In this document: in pieces, positions 1 to 7,772 of the stretch
Layout of the letters: every line of letters begins with the position of its first letter
How positions within the stretch are numbered: the first letter of the stretch is position 1
From: JBEIFW01 sp044370695
Lineage (GTDB): Bacteria; Actinomycetota; Acidimicrobiia; Acidimicrobiales; Ilumatobacteraceae
DNA: 22,357 bases
Reading direction: 5' to 3'
NCBI GenBank assembly: GCA_044370695.1
Contig: JBILVB010000049.1
Coordinates: forward strand, 1 to 22,357
The notes under the pieces: generated by a model
Database searches by the model: none
Told to the model about the DNA's origin: nothing
Seen by the model: the letters and a program-made list of their open reading frames with translations, nothing else
Position numbers and translations under genes: made by a program

Positions 1-1611
1 TTCACGATCGGGAACACGCCGGCGTCGTCGTACAGCGTGCGGGCGTTGTCGTTGCAGGGCAACTGGTTGTACACGGGTGGGGCGTTCGACGGGGTGAGCG
101 GCGGTGTCAACGGCGACACCCGTACGACCACCCAGAAGAACCTGGCCCGGCTGGACTGGCGGACCGGGAAACCGGACTGGCAGTGGAAGGCGTCGGCGCT
201 CGGACCGGTGTACGAACTGGACGCGTCCCGGCTCGGTGACCGGGTGTACCTGTCGGGGCTGTTCAAGACGGTGAGCGGGGTGACCTCGCCGAACGCGTTG
301 GGGAACGCGGTGGTGAACACGACCGACGGCAAGCTCGTGCCTGGTTTGCAGCCGATCAAGCCGTCGACCGGGTCCACGACGGCCGGGTACGGGCAGGGGA
401 TCCTGGAGTCGGCCGACGGCTCGAAGGTGTACGCGCTGCCGATCGAGCACACGATCCAGTTGTTGGACCGGGCGACGCTGGCGTGGCAGTACTCGCACAT
501 CACCGTCCAGGGTGGTGACTACCAGGCGCTCGCGGAGATCGACGGGGTCGTGTACGGCTCGTGCCACTGCGGGAACTGGAACTACTCGGGTCCGTTCCTG
601 TGGTTCTTCCCGTGGGGGCAGTTCGACCGGGTCGACGCGATCCGCTACGTGGCCGGGTACCGGTCCGACACGCTGGCCAAGGACAACGAGTTCGATCCGC
701 AGATGACGTCGCTGTACGGCGAGGGACCGTGGGATTTTTTCGTCGACTCGGCCAAGTGTCTCTGGGTGGGCGGGGATGCGACGTCGGGGTCGTGGGTTAA
801 CGGGTCGAACATGTGGGCGGGCGGGTTCGTGAAGTACTGCCCGCGCGACACCGCGGCGCCGACGACGCCGCCGAACTGGTCGGCGACCTGGCCGGCCGGT
901 GGGGTGCCGACGTTGTCGTGGGCGGGTTCGACCGACAACTCGGGCAGTGTGCAGTACGAGGTACTGCGTGACGACCGGGTGATCGCGACGACGTGGGGCC
1001 GGTCGTTCACCGACACCGGGCGCACCACGTCGGCCCGGTACGCCGTGCGCGCCGTCGACGCCACGGGGAACCGGTCCGCGTCGACGCCGGTCACCTCGGT
1101 GTCGCCGCCGGCGCAGCAGCAGACGCTCCTGCCGGCCGGGTCGCAGTGGTCCTACGACGTGTCGAGGGTGGACCGTGGGACTGCGTGGGCGCAGCCCGGG
1201 TTCGACGTGTCGGGGTGGCCGAAGGGCAACGGGATCCTCGGGTTCACCGAGAACGACCTGGCGACGACGTTCCCGCAGTGGGCGCAGACGTCGTACCTGG
1301 TGCGCACCTTCACGGTGAGCGACCCGGCGAAGGTGGTCTCGGCCACGCTCGACCTGATCCGTGACGACGGGGTCGTCGTGTACGTGAACGGCACCGAGAT
1401 CGCACGCGACAACGTGCCCGCCGGTGCCGGCTACGGCGTGCTCGCCCCGGAGTTCGTGTGGGGGGCCGACGAGCGGGCGTGGGTGTCGTACCCGATCCCG
1501 GTCGCGTCGCTCGTCGCCGGGACCAACACGATCGCCGTGCGGTTGCACCAGGCGACCACCAACCCGGGCGACGCGTCCTTCGACGGCCGCGTACGGGCCG
1601 AGGTCCGCTGA
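1..1611 (+). CDS. Secreted multidomain protein, C-terminal part (beta-propeller-like, FN3 and jelly-roll-like domain)
   Basis: The frame is open from base 1, so the 5' end lies outside the window. About 536 residues are visible. The N-terminal part has repeated short segments of the type LQGNWLYTGGAFDGVSG and GDRVYLSGLFKTVSG, which resemble delta-60/propeller-like repeats of extracellular actinobacterial proteins. A fibronectin type III-like module follows at about residues 285-370 (PTLSW, then YEVLRDD, then YAVRAVDATGNRS). The last 160 residues form a beta-rich domain with a DDGVVVYVNGTEIAR core, typical of galactose-binding/jelly-roll modules appended to secreted enzymes. A SCHCGNW segment inside the propeller part could form a disulfide. 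No signal peptide is visible because the N-terminus is missing. The protein probably acts outside the cell, in polymer binding or at the surface, but no catalytic motif is visible and the function is unknown. Confidence 0.8.
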   Translation, partial: FTIGNTPASSYSVRALSLQGNWLYTGGAFDGVSGGVNGDTRTTTQKNLARLDWRTGKPDWQWKASALGPVYELDASRLGDRVYLSGLFKTVSGVTSPNALGNAVVNTTDGKLVPGLQPIKPSTGSTTAGYGQGILESADGSKVYALPIEHTIQLLDRATLAWQYSHITVQGGDYQALAEIDGVVYGSCHCGNWNYSGPFLWFFPWGQFDRVDAIRYVAGYRSDTLAKDNEFDPQMTSLYGEGPWDFFVDSAKCLWVGGDATSGSWVNGSNMWAGGFVKYCPRDTAAPTTPPNWSATWPAGGVPTLSWAGSTDNSGSVQYEVLRDDRVIATTWGRSFTDTGRTTSARYAVRAVDATGNRSASTPVTSVSPPAQQQTLLPAGSQWSYDVSRVDRGTAWAQPGFDVSGWPKGNGILGFTENDLATTFPQWAQTSYLVRTFTVSDPAKVVSATLDLIRDDGVVVYVNGTEIARDNVPAGAGYGVLAPEFVWGADERAWVSYPIPVASLVAGTNTIAVRLHQATTNPGDASFDGRVRAEVR

Positions 1612-1633
1612 CTCGACGCCTGGTTGTGGCCTC

Positions 1634-1639
1634 TACGAT
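1634..1639 (+). promoter_or_regulatory. Probable -10 box of a leaderless promoter for the acyl-CoA ligase
   Basis: TACGAT fits the actinobacterial -10 pattern TANNNT and ends exactly six bases before the ATG at 1646, so transcription would start at or next to the start codon. There is no ribosome binding site between them. No convincing -35 was seen. Confidence 0.45.
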
Positions 1640-1645
1640 CCGGGC

Positions 1646-3208
1646 ATGGCTCCGCGTTCCGTCGCCCAGGTCGTCCGAACCCACGCTGCCGAGCAGGCCT
1701 CGGTCGTCGCGCTCCACAGCGGCGACGAGGCGATCACCTACGGGGAACTGAACCGGCGTGCCAGCCAGGTCGCGAACGGCCTGGTGGCGGCCGGCGTCCA
1801 GCCCCAGGACCACGTCGCCTGGCTCGACAAGAACAGCCCGGAGTTTTTCGAGCTGTGGTTCGGCGCGGCCAAGTGCAACGCCGTGATGACCCCGGTCAAC
1901 TGGCGTCTCGCCGCGCCCGAGGTCGCCTACATCGTCAACGACGCGCAGGCCACGGTCTTCGTGATCGGCAAGGACTTCCTGCCGGTGCTCGAGGCGATCG
2001 AGGGCCAATTGCCGACGGTGCGGCTCGTGCTCGTCGTCGGCGACGTCGAGGGTCGCACCTCGTTCTCGGCGTGGCGTGACGCCCAGTCCGACGCCGACAC
2101 CGACCTCGACGGCGGCTGGGAGGACGTCGCGGTCCAGATGTACTCCTCGGGCACGACCGGTTTGCCCAAGGGCGTGATGCTGTCGAACAAGAACCTCTTC
2201 GTCGCCCTACCGGCCTACGACGAGTACATGCACTTCGACGGGTCGTCGGTGAACCTGATCGCCATGCCGCTGTTCCACATCGGTGGTGGCGGTTGGGCGA
2301 TGGCCGGGCTCTACCAGGGGATCCCGGGCGTCATCGTCCGCGAGGTCGACCCGGTGGCGATCATCGGCCTGATCGAGAAGCACCGCATCACCCACGGCTT
2401 CGTCGTGCCGGCGTTGCTGCAGTTCATGCAGATGGTGCCCGGCGTCGGCGACCGGGACTTCTCCTCGTTGCGCTGCCTGCTCTACGGCGCGAGCCCGATC
2501 TCCACCGAGGTGCTCGTCGGCAGCCTGCGCACCTTCGGCGGCGGGTTCATGCAGGCCTACGGCCTCACCGAGACCACGGGCACGGTCGTGGCCCTCGCCC
2601 CCGAGGACCACGACCCGGCCGGCCCCAACGCGCACCGGTTGCGCTCGGCGGGCAAGCCGATCGCCGGGGTCGAGGTGCGCATCGTCGATCCGAACACCGG
2701 CACCGACGTCCCCGTCGGCGAGGTGGGTGAGATCTGGGTGCGCTCGGAGCAGGTGATGAAGGGCTACTGGAACCTGCCGGCCGAGACGGCCAAGGCGGTG
2801 CTGCCCGACGGGTTCTTCCGCACCGGCGACGCCGGGTATCTCGACGCCGACGGGTACGTGTACATCCACGACCGGGTGAAGGACATGATCGTGTCGGGCG
2901 GCGAGAACATCTACCCGGCCGAGGTCGAGAACGCGTTGATGTCGCACCCCGGGGTGGCGGACGTGGCGGTGATCGGTGTGCCGTCGGAGCGCTGGGGCGA
3001 GACGCCCAAGGCGCTGATCGTCCCCAAGGCCGGGGCCACGATCGACGAGGCCGAGGTGATCGAGTTCTGCCGCGAGCGCCTCGCCCGGTTCAAGTGCCCG
3101 ACGTCGGTGACCGTGGTCGCGGCGATCCCCCGCAACCCCAGCGGCAAGGTGCTGAAGAAGGACTTGCGGGCCCCGTACTGGGAGGGCCGCGAGCGGATGG
3201 TCAACTGA
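1646..3208 (+). CDS. Class I adenylate-forming acyl-CoA ligase (FadD-like)
   Basis: This 520-residue enzyme should activate a carboxylic acid with ATP to an acyl-adenylate and then form the CoA thioester in the cytoplasm. All core motifs of the ANL superfamily are present: the P-loop-like YSSGTTGLPKG at about 166-176, YGLTETTG at 305-312, the FRTGD motif at 391-395, the hinge region DRVKDMIVSGGENIYPAEVE at 409-428, and the C-terminal catalytic lysine in NPSGKVLKKDL (about Lys501). Length is normal for medium/long-chain or aryl acyl-CoA ligases. The ATG at 1646 was chosen over upstream in-frame starts because homology-like sequence begins there and a -10 box lies just before it; upstream starts would overlap the preceding gene in another frame. 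The substrate cannot be read from sequence. It stands alone, convergent with the toxin-antitoxin pair. Confidence 0.93.
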   Translation: MAPRSVAQVVRTHAAEQASVVALHSGDEAITYGELNRRASQVANGLVAAGVQPQDHVAWLDKNSPEFFELWFGAAKCNAVMTPVNWRLAAPEVAYIVNDAQATVFVIGKDFLPVLEAIEGQLPTVRLVLVVGDVEGRTSFSAWRDAQSDADTDLDGGWEDVAVQMYSSGTTGLPKGVMLSNKNLFVALPAYDEYMHFDGSSVNLIAMPLFHIGGGGWAMAGLYQGIPGVIVREVDPVAIIGLIEKHRITHGFVVPALLQFMQMVPGVGDRDFSSLRCLLYGASPISTEVLVGSLRTFGGGFMQAYGLTETTGTVVALAPEDHDPAGPNAHRLRSAGKPIAGVEVRIVDPNTGTDVPVGEVGEIWVRSEQVMKGYWNLPAETAKAVLPDGFFRTGDAGYLDADGYVYIHDRVKDMIVSGGENIYPAEVENALMSHPGVADVAVIGVPSERWGETPKALIVPKAGATIDEAEVIEFCRERLARFKCPTSVTVVAAIPRNPSGKVLKKDLRAPYWEGRERMVN

Positions 3209-3214
3209 CCCTCG

Positions 3215-3227
3215 GGGCCCTTGGCCC
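3215..3227. terminator. Short hairpin between convergent genes (possible bidirectional terminator)
   Basis: GGGCC-CTT-GGCCC is a five-base-pair stem with a three-base loop that fills the 19-base gap between two convergent stop codons. There is no T-tract on either side, so intrinsic termination is uncertain. Confidence 0.25.
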
Positions 3228-3632
3228 TCAGCTCCCGATCACCCGTAGGCCGAGTTGGCGGGCGGCGTGGGCCTGACGGAGATCGAAGGTGCAGAACACG
3301 AGCTCGGGGATTCGCAGCATCTGCGCCGCTGCGAGGTGCAGCGCGTCGAGGGATCGCACCCCGATGGTCTCGGCGATGTCGGCAGCGCGTCGCCACGCCC
3401 GCTCGTCGAGCGACACCAGCGCCATCGAGTCGAAGTCGCGTTCGCACCGCTCGCGCGCGGCGCTGAGCGGTGCCCCGCTCAGCAGACGTGCGAGGTTGCG
3501 GCGGACCTCGACGAGGGTCAACCACGAGGTGACCAGGACCGGGTCTGCGGTGAGGTACGACGCAGCGTCGTCGGAGTCGGCCTCCTCGACGTAGAGCTTC
3601 AACAGTGCGCTCGAATCGACGTAGGTCGTCAT
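3228..3632 (-). CDS. vapC: PIN-domain ribonuclease toxin, VapC family
   Basis: This 134-residue protein has the PIN-domain layout of VapC toxins, Mg-dependent endoribonucleases that cleave RNA when the antitoxin is lost. The acidic metal-binding residues are visible: Asp6 in YVDSSALLKLY, Glu42 in LVEVRRN, Asp96 in SLDALHLAAA and Asp117 in TFDLRQ. The ATG at 3632 was chosen because it overlaps the antitoxin stop codon in an ATGA arrangement, giving translational coupling; an in-frame start farther upstream would add 33 Arg/Pro-rich residues with no family resemblance. The toxin follows the antitoxin, as usual for the family. The RNA target is unknown. Confidence 0.92.
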   Translation of the reverse strand: MTTYVDSSALLKLYVEEADSDDAASYLTADPVLVTSWLTLVEVRRNLARLLSGAPLSAARERCERDFDSMALVSLDERAWRRAADIAETIGVRSLDALHLAAAQMLRIPELVFCTFDLRQAHAARQLGLRVIGS

Positions 3633-3889
3633 TCGCCGCGGTCCTCGCGCAGCGCATCGAGGCTGCGGCGCTCGGCTCTGGCGCGGGGCCCGGGGGTGAT
3701 CGGGCGCGCGGACGAGGGCGGGCGGATCCAACCCTCCTCGATGCCTCGGGCGAGCGGGTCGGGTCGGGTGACCGGGGTGATGAGGGCGACGGGCACGCCG
3801 CGGTCGGTGACCTGGATGACCTCGCCCGCAGCGGCCTGGCGCAGATACTCGGAGAGGTGCTGCTTGAGCTCGCGGATGCCGACGTTCAT
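3629..3889 (-). CDS. vapB: Phd/YefM-type antitoxin of the VapC toxin
   Basis: This 86-residue protein begins with the Phd/YefM antitoxin pattern: IRELKQHLSEYLRQAAAGE, then VTDRGVPVALITPV. The N-terminal half should bind DNA and the Arg/Pro-rich C-terminal tail should wrap around and block the toxin. Its stop codon overlaps the toxin start by four bases. A perfect 16-base dyad lies 17 bases upstream of its start and a TACTGT -10 box lies between, consistent with autorepression by the complex. The name vapB is used for the role; by fold it is Phd-like. Confidence 0.9.
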   Translation of the reverse strand: MNVGIRELKQHLSEYLRQAAAGEVIQVTDRGVPVALITPVTRPDPLARGIEEGWIRPPSSARPITPGPRARAERRSLDALREDRGE

Positions 3890-3895
3890 GTGTTC

Positions 3896-3901
3896 ACAGT
3901 A
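3896..3901 (-). promoter_or_regulatory. Probable -10 box of the toxin-antitoxin operon
   Basis: On the minus strand TACTGT ends six bases before the antitoxin ATG at 3889, the same spacing as at other apparently leaderless genes in this window. No ribosome binding site is visible between box and start. Confidence 0.45.
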
Positions 3902-3906
3902 GTGAG

Positions 3907-3922
3907 CGATGTGGTCACATCG
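3907..3922. promoter_or_regulatory. Perfect inverted repeat, likely toxin-antitoxin operator
   Basis: CGATGTG-GT-CACATCG has two exact seven-base arms around a two-base centre. It sits just upstream of the antitoxin -10 box and overlaps the amidase stop codon. Toxin-antitoxin complexes usually bind such palindromes to repress their own promoter. An alternative is a role in ending amidase transcription, but the stem lacks a T-tract. Confidence 0.5.
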
Positions 3923-5348
3923 GGGGCCGCAGCGGGCGGACGCCGTCGTAGGCGTGGGCGAGGCGGAGCACCTCGACGTCGGCGCCGGGCCGGCCGATCA
4001 GCTGCAGGCCCATGGGCAGCCCGCGTTCGTCGAACCCGGCGGGCACGCTGATCGCCGGCAGCCCGGCGAACGTGGCGTACGCGGCCACCTCCATCCACCG
4101 GTGGTAGGTGTCCATCGCCCGGTCGCCGATGCGGTCGGGCCAGCGCTGCTCGACCGGGAACGGCCACACCTGCGCACTCGGGAGGGCCAGCACGTCGACG
4201 GTGTCGAACAGCCGGACCGTGTCCCGGAAGAACGCCGTGCGCACGGCGGACGCCGCGCTGATGGCGGCACCGGTGAGCGCCACGCCGCGGTCGAGTTCCC
4301 ACAGCGCCTCGGGTTTGACGAGGGCCCGGTCCGAAGCAGTCCGCACCGCGCTCGACAATGTCCCCGACACCAGCAGTGCCCGCCACACCAGCCAGGCCTC
4401 CCACACCTGCTCGGGCGGCAGGCCGAACCGGGCCGGCTCGACCCGGGCGCCGAGCGCTCCGAGGCGTGCGAGCGCACCCTCGCACACCGCGAGGATCCCC
4501 GGCTCGATCGCCAGATGACCGTCGAGATCGCCGAGCCAGCCGATGCGCACCCCGGACGGGTCGCCGGCGAGCGTGCGGCGGGCCGCGGCGACGCCGTCGA
4601 GCCCGTCGAGTCGGCCGGGCAGGGCGAGCGGCGCGTTCGGGTCCGCACCGGCCTGGGTGCCGAGCAGCAGCGCCACGTCGAGGGCGTTGCGGCCCATGGG
4701 TCCCTCGGTCGCGAGCTGGGCGAGGTAGGCATCGGTGGACGGGTACGACGGCACCCGACCCTGGCTGGGGCGGAACCCGACGACGTCGCACCACCCGGCC
4801 GGGTTCCGCAGCGAGCCCATGTAGTCGCTGCCGTCGGCGACGGGGACCATGCCGGTCGCGAGAGCGACGGCGGCACCCCCGCTCGAACCGCCGGCGGTAC
4901 GGGTCGGGTCGAACGGGTTGCGGGTGACGCCGTACACGTCGTTGAAGGTGTGCGAGCCGAGGCCGAATTCGGGAACGTTCGACTTCGCGATCACCAGACA
5001 CCCGGCCGCGCGCATTCGTTGCACGAGCAACGAATCGCCGGCGGCGATCCGGTTGGCGAAGAGGCGGGAGCCCATCGTGGTCGGAAGACCGGCTGCGTCG
5101 GTGAGGTCCTTCACGGCGTGGGGGAACCCGTGCATCCATCCCCGGGAGCGGCCGGCAACCAGTTCGTCGTCGCACACTGCGGCCTCGGCCAGCACGTCGT
5201 CGCGATCGCGCACGGCGACGAGCGCGTGCAGCGCCGGGTTGCGAGCGGCGATGCGGTCGTAGTGCGCGGTGACGACTTCCCGGCACGAGACCGTCCGGGC
5301 GTGGATGGCTGCGGACAGCTCGGCGGCGGGGAGCGCAGTGAGGTCCAT
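3915..5348 (-). CDS. Amidase-signature family hydrolase
   Basis: This 477-residue protein belongs to the amidase signature family, which hydrolyses carboxamide bonds with a Ser-cisSer-Lys triad. The lysine is Lys80 in HAVKDL, the cis-serine is in TAGGSSGGAA (Ser155), and the nucleophile is likely Ser179 in DYMGSLRNPA. Family length is normal. The ATG at 5348 was preferred to a GTG 33 bases upstream because MDLTALPAAEL matches the usual family N-terminus. It has no signal peptide, so it is probably cytoplasmic. It is divergent from the MFS gene and reads into the toxin-antitoxin promoter region. The substrate (drug-like amide, aryl amide, indole acetamide or peptide amide) cannot be assigned. 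Confidence 0.92.
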   Translation of the reverse strand: MDLTALPAAELSAAIHARTVSCREVVTAHYDRIAARNPALHALVAVRDRDDVLAEAAVCDDELVAGRSRGWMHGFPHAVKDLTDAAGLPTTMGSRLFANRIAAGDSLLVQRMRAAGCLVIAKSNVPEFGLGSHTFNDVYGVTRNPFDPTRTAGGSSGGAAVALATGMVPVADGSDYMGSLRNPAGWCDVVGFRPSQGRVPSYPSTDAYLAQLATEGPMGRNALDVALLLGTQAGADPNAPLALPGRLDGLDGVAAARRTLAGDPSGVRIGWLGDLDGHLAIEPGILAVCEGALARLGALGARVEPARFGLPPEQVWEAWLVWRALLVSGTLSSAVRTASDRALVKPEALWELDRGVALTGAAISAASAVRTAFFRDTVRLFDTVDVLALPSAQVWPFPVEQRWPDRIGDRAMDTYHRWMEVAAYATFAGLPAISVPAGFDERGLPMGLQLIGRPGADVEVLRLAHAYDGVRPLRPPM

Positions 5349-5391
5349 GGCGGCATCGTCGCGCCCTTGGGTGCACGGCACACCGGCCCGG

Positions 5392-5397
5392 TACCCT
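5392..5397 (+). promoter_or_regulatory. Possible -10 box for MFS transporter
   Basis: TACCCT fits TANNNT. A start about seven bases downstream would give a leader of roughly 23 bases containing the AGAGGGAG ribosome binding site at 5414-5421, spaced five bases from the ATG at 5427. Confidence 0.35.
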
Positions 5398-5426
5398 GGC
5401 CGGGGGGACTACCAGAGGGAGATCGC

Positions 5427-6611
5427 ATGAAGGGTCTGTACGTCGCCGTGGCGGTGACGATGGCGGCCGTCGCCGCGGTCTTCGCGCTGTTCGCCGAGAT
5501 CGAGCAGCGCTACGGGCTCTCGACGAACTCGCTCGGCCTGATCGCCGGTGCGGCGTTCGGGGCGTCCCTGGTCACGCAGCTCACCCTTTCGCGCTACGCC
5601 GATCGCGGGTACGGGGCAGTGCTGCTTCGGGTCGGCATGGCGGCTGGCACGGTCGGGCTGTTCTGGTTCGCCGCGGCCACCGAGGTGTGGCAGTTCGTGC
5701 TCGCCCGGGCGCTGCTGGGTGCCTCGGTCGGCATGATCATGCCCCCGGCCCGTCGGGTGGTGATCGCCACGGCCGAGGGCAACGCCGGCGAGCGGCTCGG
5801 TGTGCTCTACGCGTTCTTCCTGGCCGGCTTCGTCGCCGGTCCGCCGATCGCCGGCGTGCTCACCACGATCGGGGACGTCCGCCTTCCCTTCGTCGTGTTC
5901 GGCGTGGTCATGGCCGTCGTCTCGGTGGCCTCGGCGCTGCGGCTGCGGATCCCGGAGGCCCCGCGCACCGCGGCGGGCGCACCGGTGGTCGACAAGCGGG
6001 TCCTGCGGCGGTTGATCCGCACCCGCCAGGTGATCGCCGCGCTGCTGGTGATCCTGTCGTTCCGCTTCTCGGTCGGGGTGTTCGAGCCGCTGTGGGCCGT
6101 CCACCTCGACGCCCTCGGCGCCTCGACGCTGACGGTGTCGTTGTCGCTCACGTTGTTCGCCGCCCCGATGCTGATCGTGGCCAAGCAGGCCGGACGGCTG
6201 TCGGACCGGCTCGGACCCCGCTTCGCGTCGGTGGTGTCGGCCCTGGCGACCGTGCCCCTGATGGCGTCCTACGGTGTGTTCGAGTCACTTCCGGTCGTGT
6301 TCCTGCTGTGCGTCCCGCACGGCCTGCTCGAGGCCGTGCAGTCGCCCGGCACCCAGGCGGCCATGGCCGAGGCGGCCCCGGTGGAGGACACGGCGTCGGC
6401 CCAGGGTCTCGGCGAGGCCGGCGGGTCGCTCGCGGCGATGATCGGGGCGTTGGCCGCAGCGCCGATCTACGACGCCTGGGGGGCGCTGGTGGCCTGGGTG
6501 CTCGCCGCGCTGACGATGGCGGCGCTGCTCACGGCCAGCGCGCTGCTCGACCGTCCGGTGCGGCGCCGGCATCCGGCGCCGGCGCCCAGCGGCGTGCCGA
6601 GCGCCCTCTAG
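5427..6611 (+). CDS. MFS transporter (MFS_1-like)
   Basis: This 394-residue, strongly hydrophobic protein has about 12 predicted membrane segments, starting at residue 5. It carries the MFS loop 2-3 hallmark in degenerate form (LSRYADRGYGAVLLR) and the corresponding second-half loop (AGRLSDRLGPRFAS). A basic cytoplasmic loop around residues 175-205 separates the two six-helix halves. Such proteins are usually proton-coupled efflux or uptake carriers. The ATG at 5427 follows an AGAGGGAG ribosome binding site. The substrate is unknown; the gene is divergent from the amidase and stands 33 bases before the Tat-signal protein gene. Confidence 0.88.
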   Translation: MKGLYVAVAVTMAAVAAVFALFAEIEQRYGLSTNSLGLIAGAAFGASLVTQLTLSRYADRGYGAVLLRVGMAAGTVGLFWFAAATEVWQFVLARALLGASVGMIMPPARRVVIATAEGNAGERLGVLYAFFLAGFVAGPPIAGVLTTIGDVRLPFVVFGVVMAVVSVASALRLRIPEAPRTAAGAPVVDKRVLRRLIRTRQVIAALLVILSFRFSVGVFEPLWAVHLDALGASTLTVSLSLTLFAAPMLIVAKQAGRLSDRLGPRFASVVSALATVPLMASYGVFESLPVVFLLCVPHGLLEAVQSPGTQAAMAEAAPVEDTASAQGLGEAGGSLAAMIGALAAAPIYDAWGALVAWVLAALTMAALLTASALLDRPVRRRHPAPAPSGVPSAL

Positions 6612-6644
6612 GCTCGCCTCCACTCGGAAAGGGAGGCTGACGGA

Positions 6645-7772
6645 ATGGACCGTTCGTCGGAGATCGAGACGCTTCGTTGCGAGGTCGCAGCGTTGCGGGA
6701 GGAGCTCGCGGCCCTGCGGGCCGAGCTGGCCGCGCGCCCGCAGTGGTCGCGGCGGGCCGTCCTCGGCGCCGGCGCCGCGGCGGCCGCCGTGGTCGGTGCG
6801 CTCGGACCGGCGTCGCCGGCGGCGGCGGACGTGGGTGATCCGGTGTATCAGGGAATCACCAACAGCGCAGGCGCCTTCACGACCCGGCTCAACTCGTCGA
6901 GCGTCAACGCCGCGTTCATGGCCGTGAACTCCTCCCCCGCCGTCGGGCTGCGCGGGGAGGCGGCCGGCGGCGGCGACGGCACCCAGGGGTGGTCGACGTC
7001 GGGCCGGGGGGTGTACGGCTTTTCGTCCACCGGTCACGGCGTGTTGGGGGAGACCACCGGGGTGAACGCTGCGGTGTACGGCTACGCCGGCGGGTCCGGC
7101 GGCGGCGTGGTCGGCATCGCCTTGAGCGGCTACGGCGTCTACGGCGAGTCGAACAGCGTCGGTGTGTACGGCCGGGGTGGCTTCTACGGGTTGCTGGCGG
7201 AAGGCACCGGCGCGGTCGCCGCTCGTTTCGCGAACGTGACGCCCGGGGTCTGGCCTCCGACGTCGGGCTCGTACTCGGTCGGCATGGTGAGCGCGCAGGC
7301 GAACGGCTCGCTCTGGGTGTGCGTCGAGTCGGGTACGCCGGGGGTGTGGCGGCAGCTGGCGTCGCCGGCGTCGGCGGGCGCGTTCGTGCCCATCACCCCC
7401 GCCCGAGTGTTCGACTCCCGCTACCTGGCGCCGGTCGGCCGGCTCGCGAGCGGGGCGAATCGCACCGTCAGCGTGGCGAACTCGTACCTGCCGGACTCAG
7501 CGACGGTGGCGAGCAGCAATGTGGTGCCGACAGGGGCGACGGCGGTGGCCGTCAACCTGACCATCACCGACACGACCGGTGCGGGTTTCCTCTTCCTCGC
7601 GCCGGGCACGGCGAGCGCCGTGACGGCGTCGAGCATCAACTGGTCCGCGTCGGGTACCACGGTGGCCAACGCACTCGTCGTTCCGCTCGACTCGGCTCGG
7701 CAGCTCAAGGCCTTCGTGGGTGGTGGCGGCTCGGCCCACTTCCTCCTCGACGTCTCGGGGTACTACCGCTGA
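6645..7772 (+). CDS. Tat-exported repeat protein with N-terminal coiled coil and adhesion-like C-terminus
   Basis: This 375-residue protein is built in four parts. Residues 5-31 form a leucine/glutamate heptad segment (EVAALREELAALRAELAA) likely to be a coiled coil. A twin-arginine signal follows (SRRAVLGAG at 35-43, hydrophobic Ala/Val run, probable cleavage after SPAAA near residue 61). Residues about 95-190 hold degenerate glycine-rich repeats of the form GVYGxSxxGxGV, as in beta-helical or tail-fibre-like stalks. The last 130 residues start with FVPITPARVFDSR and end in LLDVSGYYR, a beta-rich module repeatedly seen in secreted actinobacterial surface proteins. A strong ribosome binding site (GGAAAGGGAGG, 6626-6636) precedes the ATG. 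It is probably a folded, exported, oligomeric surface or extracellular protein. No enzyme motif is visible. Confidence 0.85.
   Translation: MDRSSEIETLRCEVAALREELAALRAELAARPQWSRRAVLGAGAAAAAVVGALGPASPAAADVGDPVYQGITNSAGAFTTRLNSSSVNAAFMAVNSSPAVGLRGEAAGGGDGTQGWSTSGRGVYGFSSTGHGVLGETTGVNAAVYGYAGGSGGGVVGIALSGYGVYGESNSVGVYGRGGFYGLLAEGTGAVAARFANVTPGVWPPTSGSYSVGMVSAQANGSLWVCVESGTPGVWRQLASPASAGAFVPITPARVFDSRYLAPVGRLASGANRTVSVANSYLPDSATVASSNVVPTGATAVAVNLTITDTTGAGFLFLAPGTASAVTASSINWSASGTTVANALVVPLDSARQLKAFVGGGGSAHFLLDVSGYYR

Noticed and set aside
3909..5426. A plus-strand open frame joined upstream of the first MFS gene, seeming to give a 900-residue protein
   Set aside because: The first 506 codons are antisense to the amidase and have low-complexity Gly/Arg/Glu content. 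The MFS start at 5427 has its own ribosome binding site.
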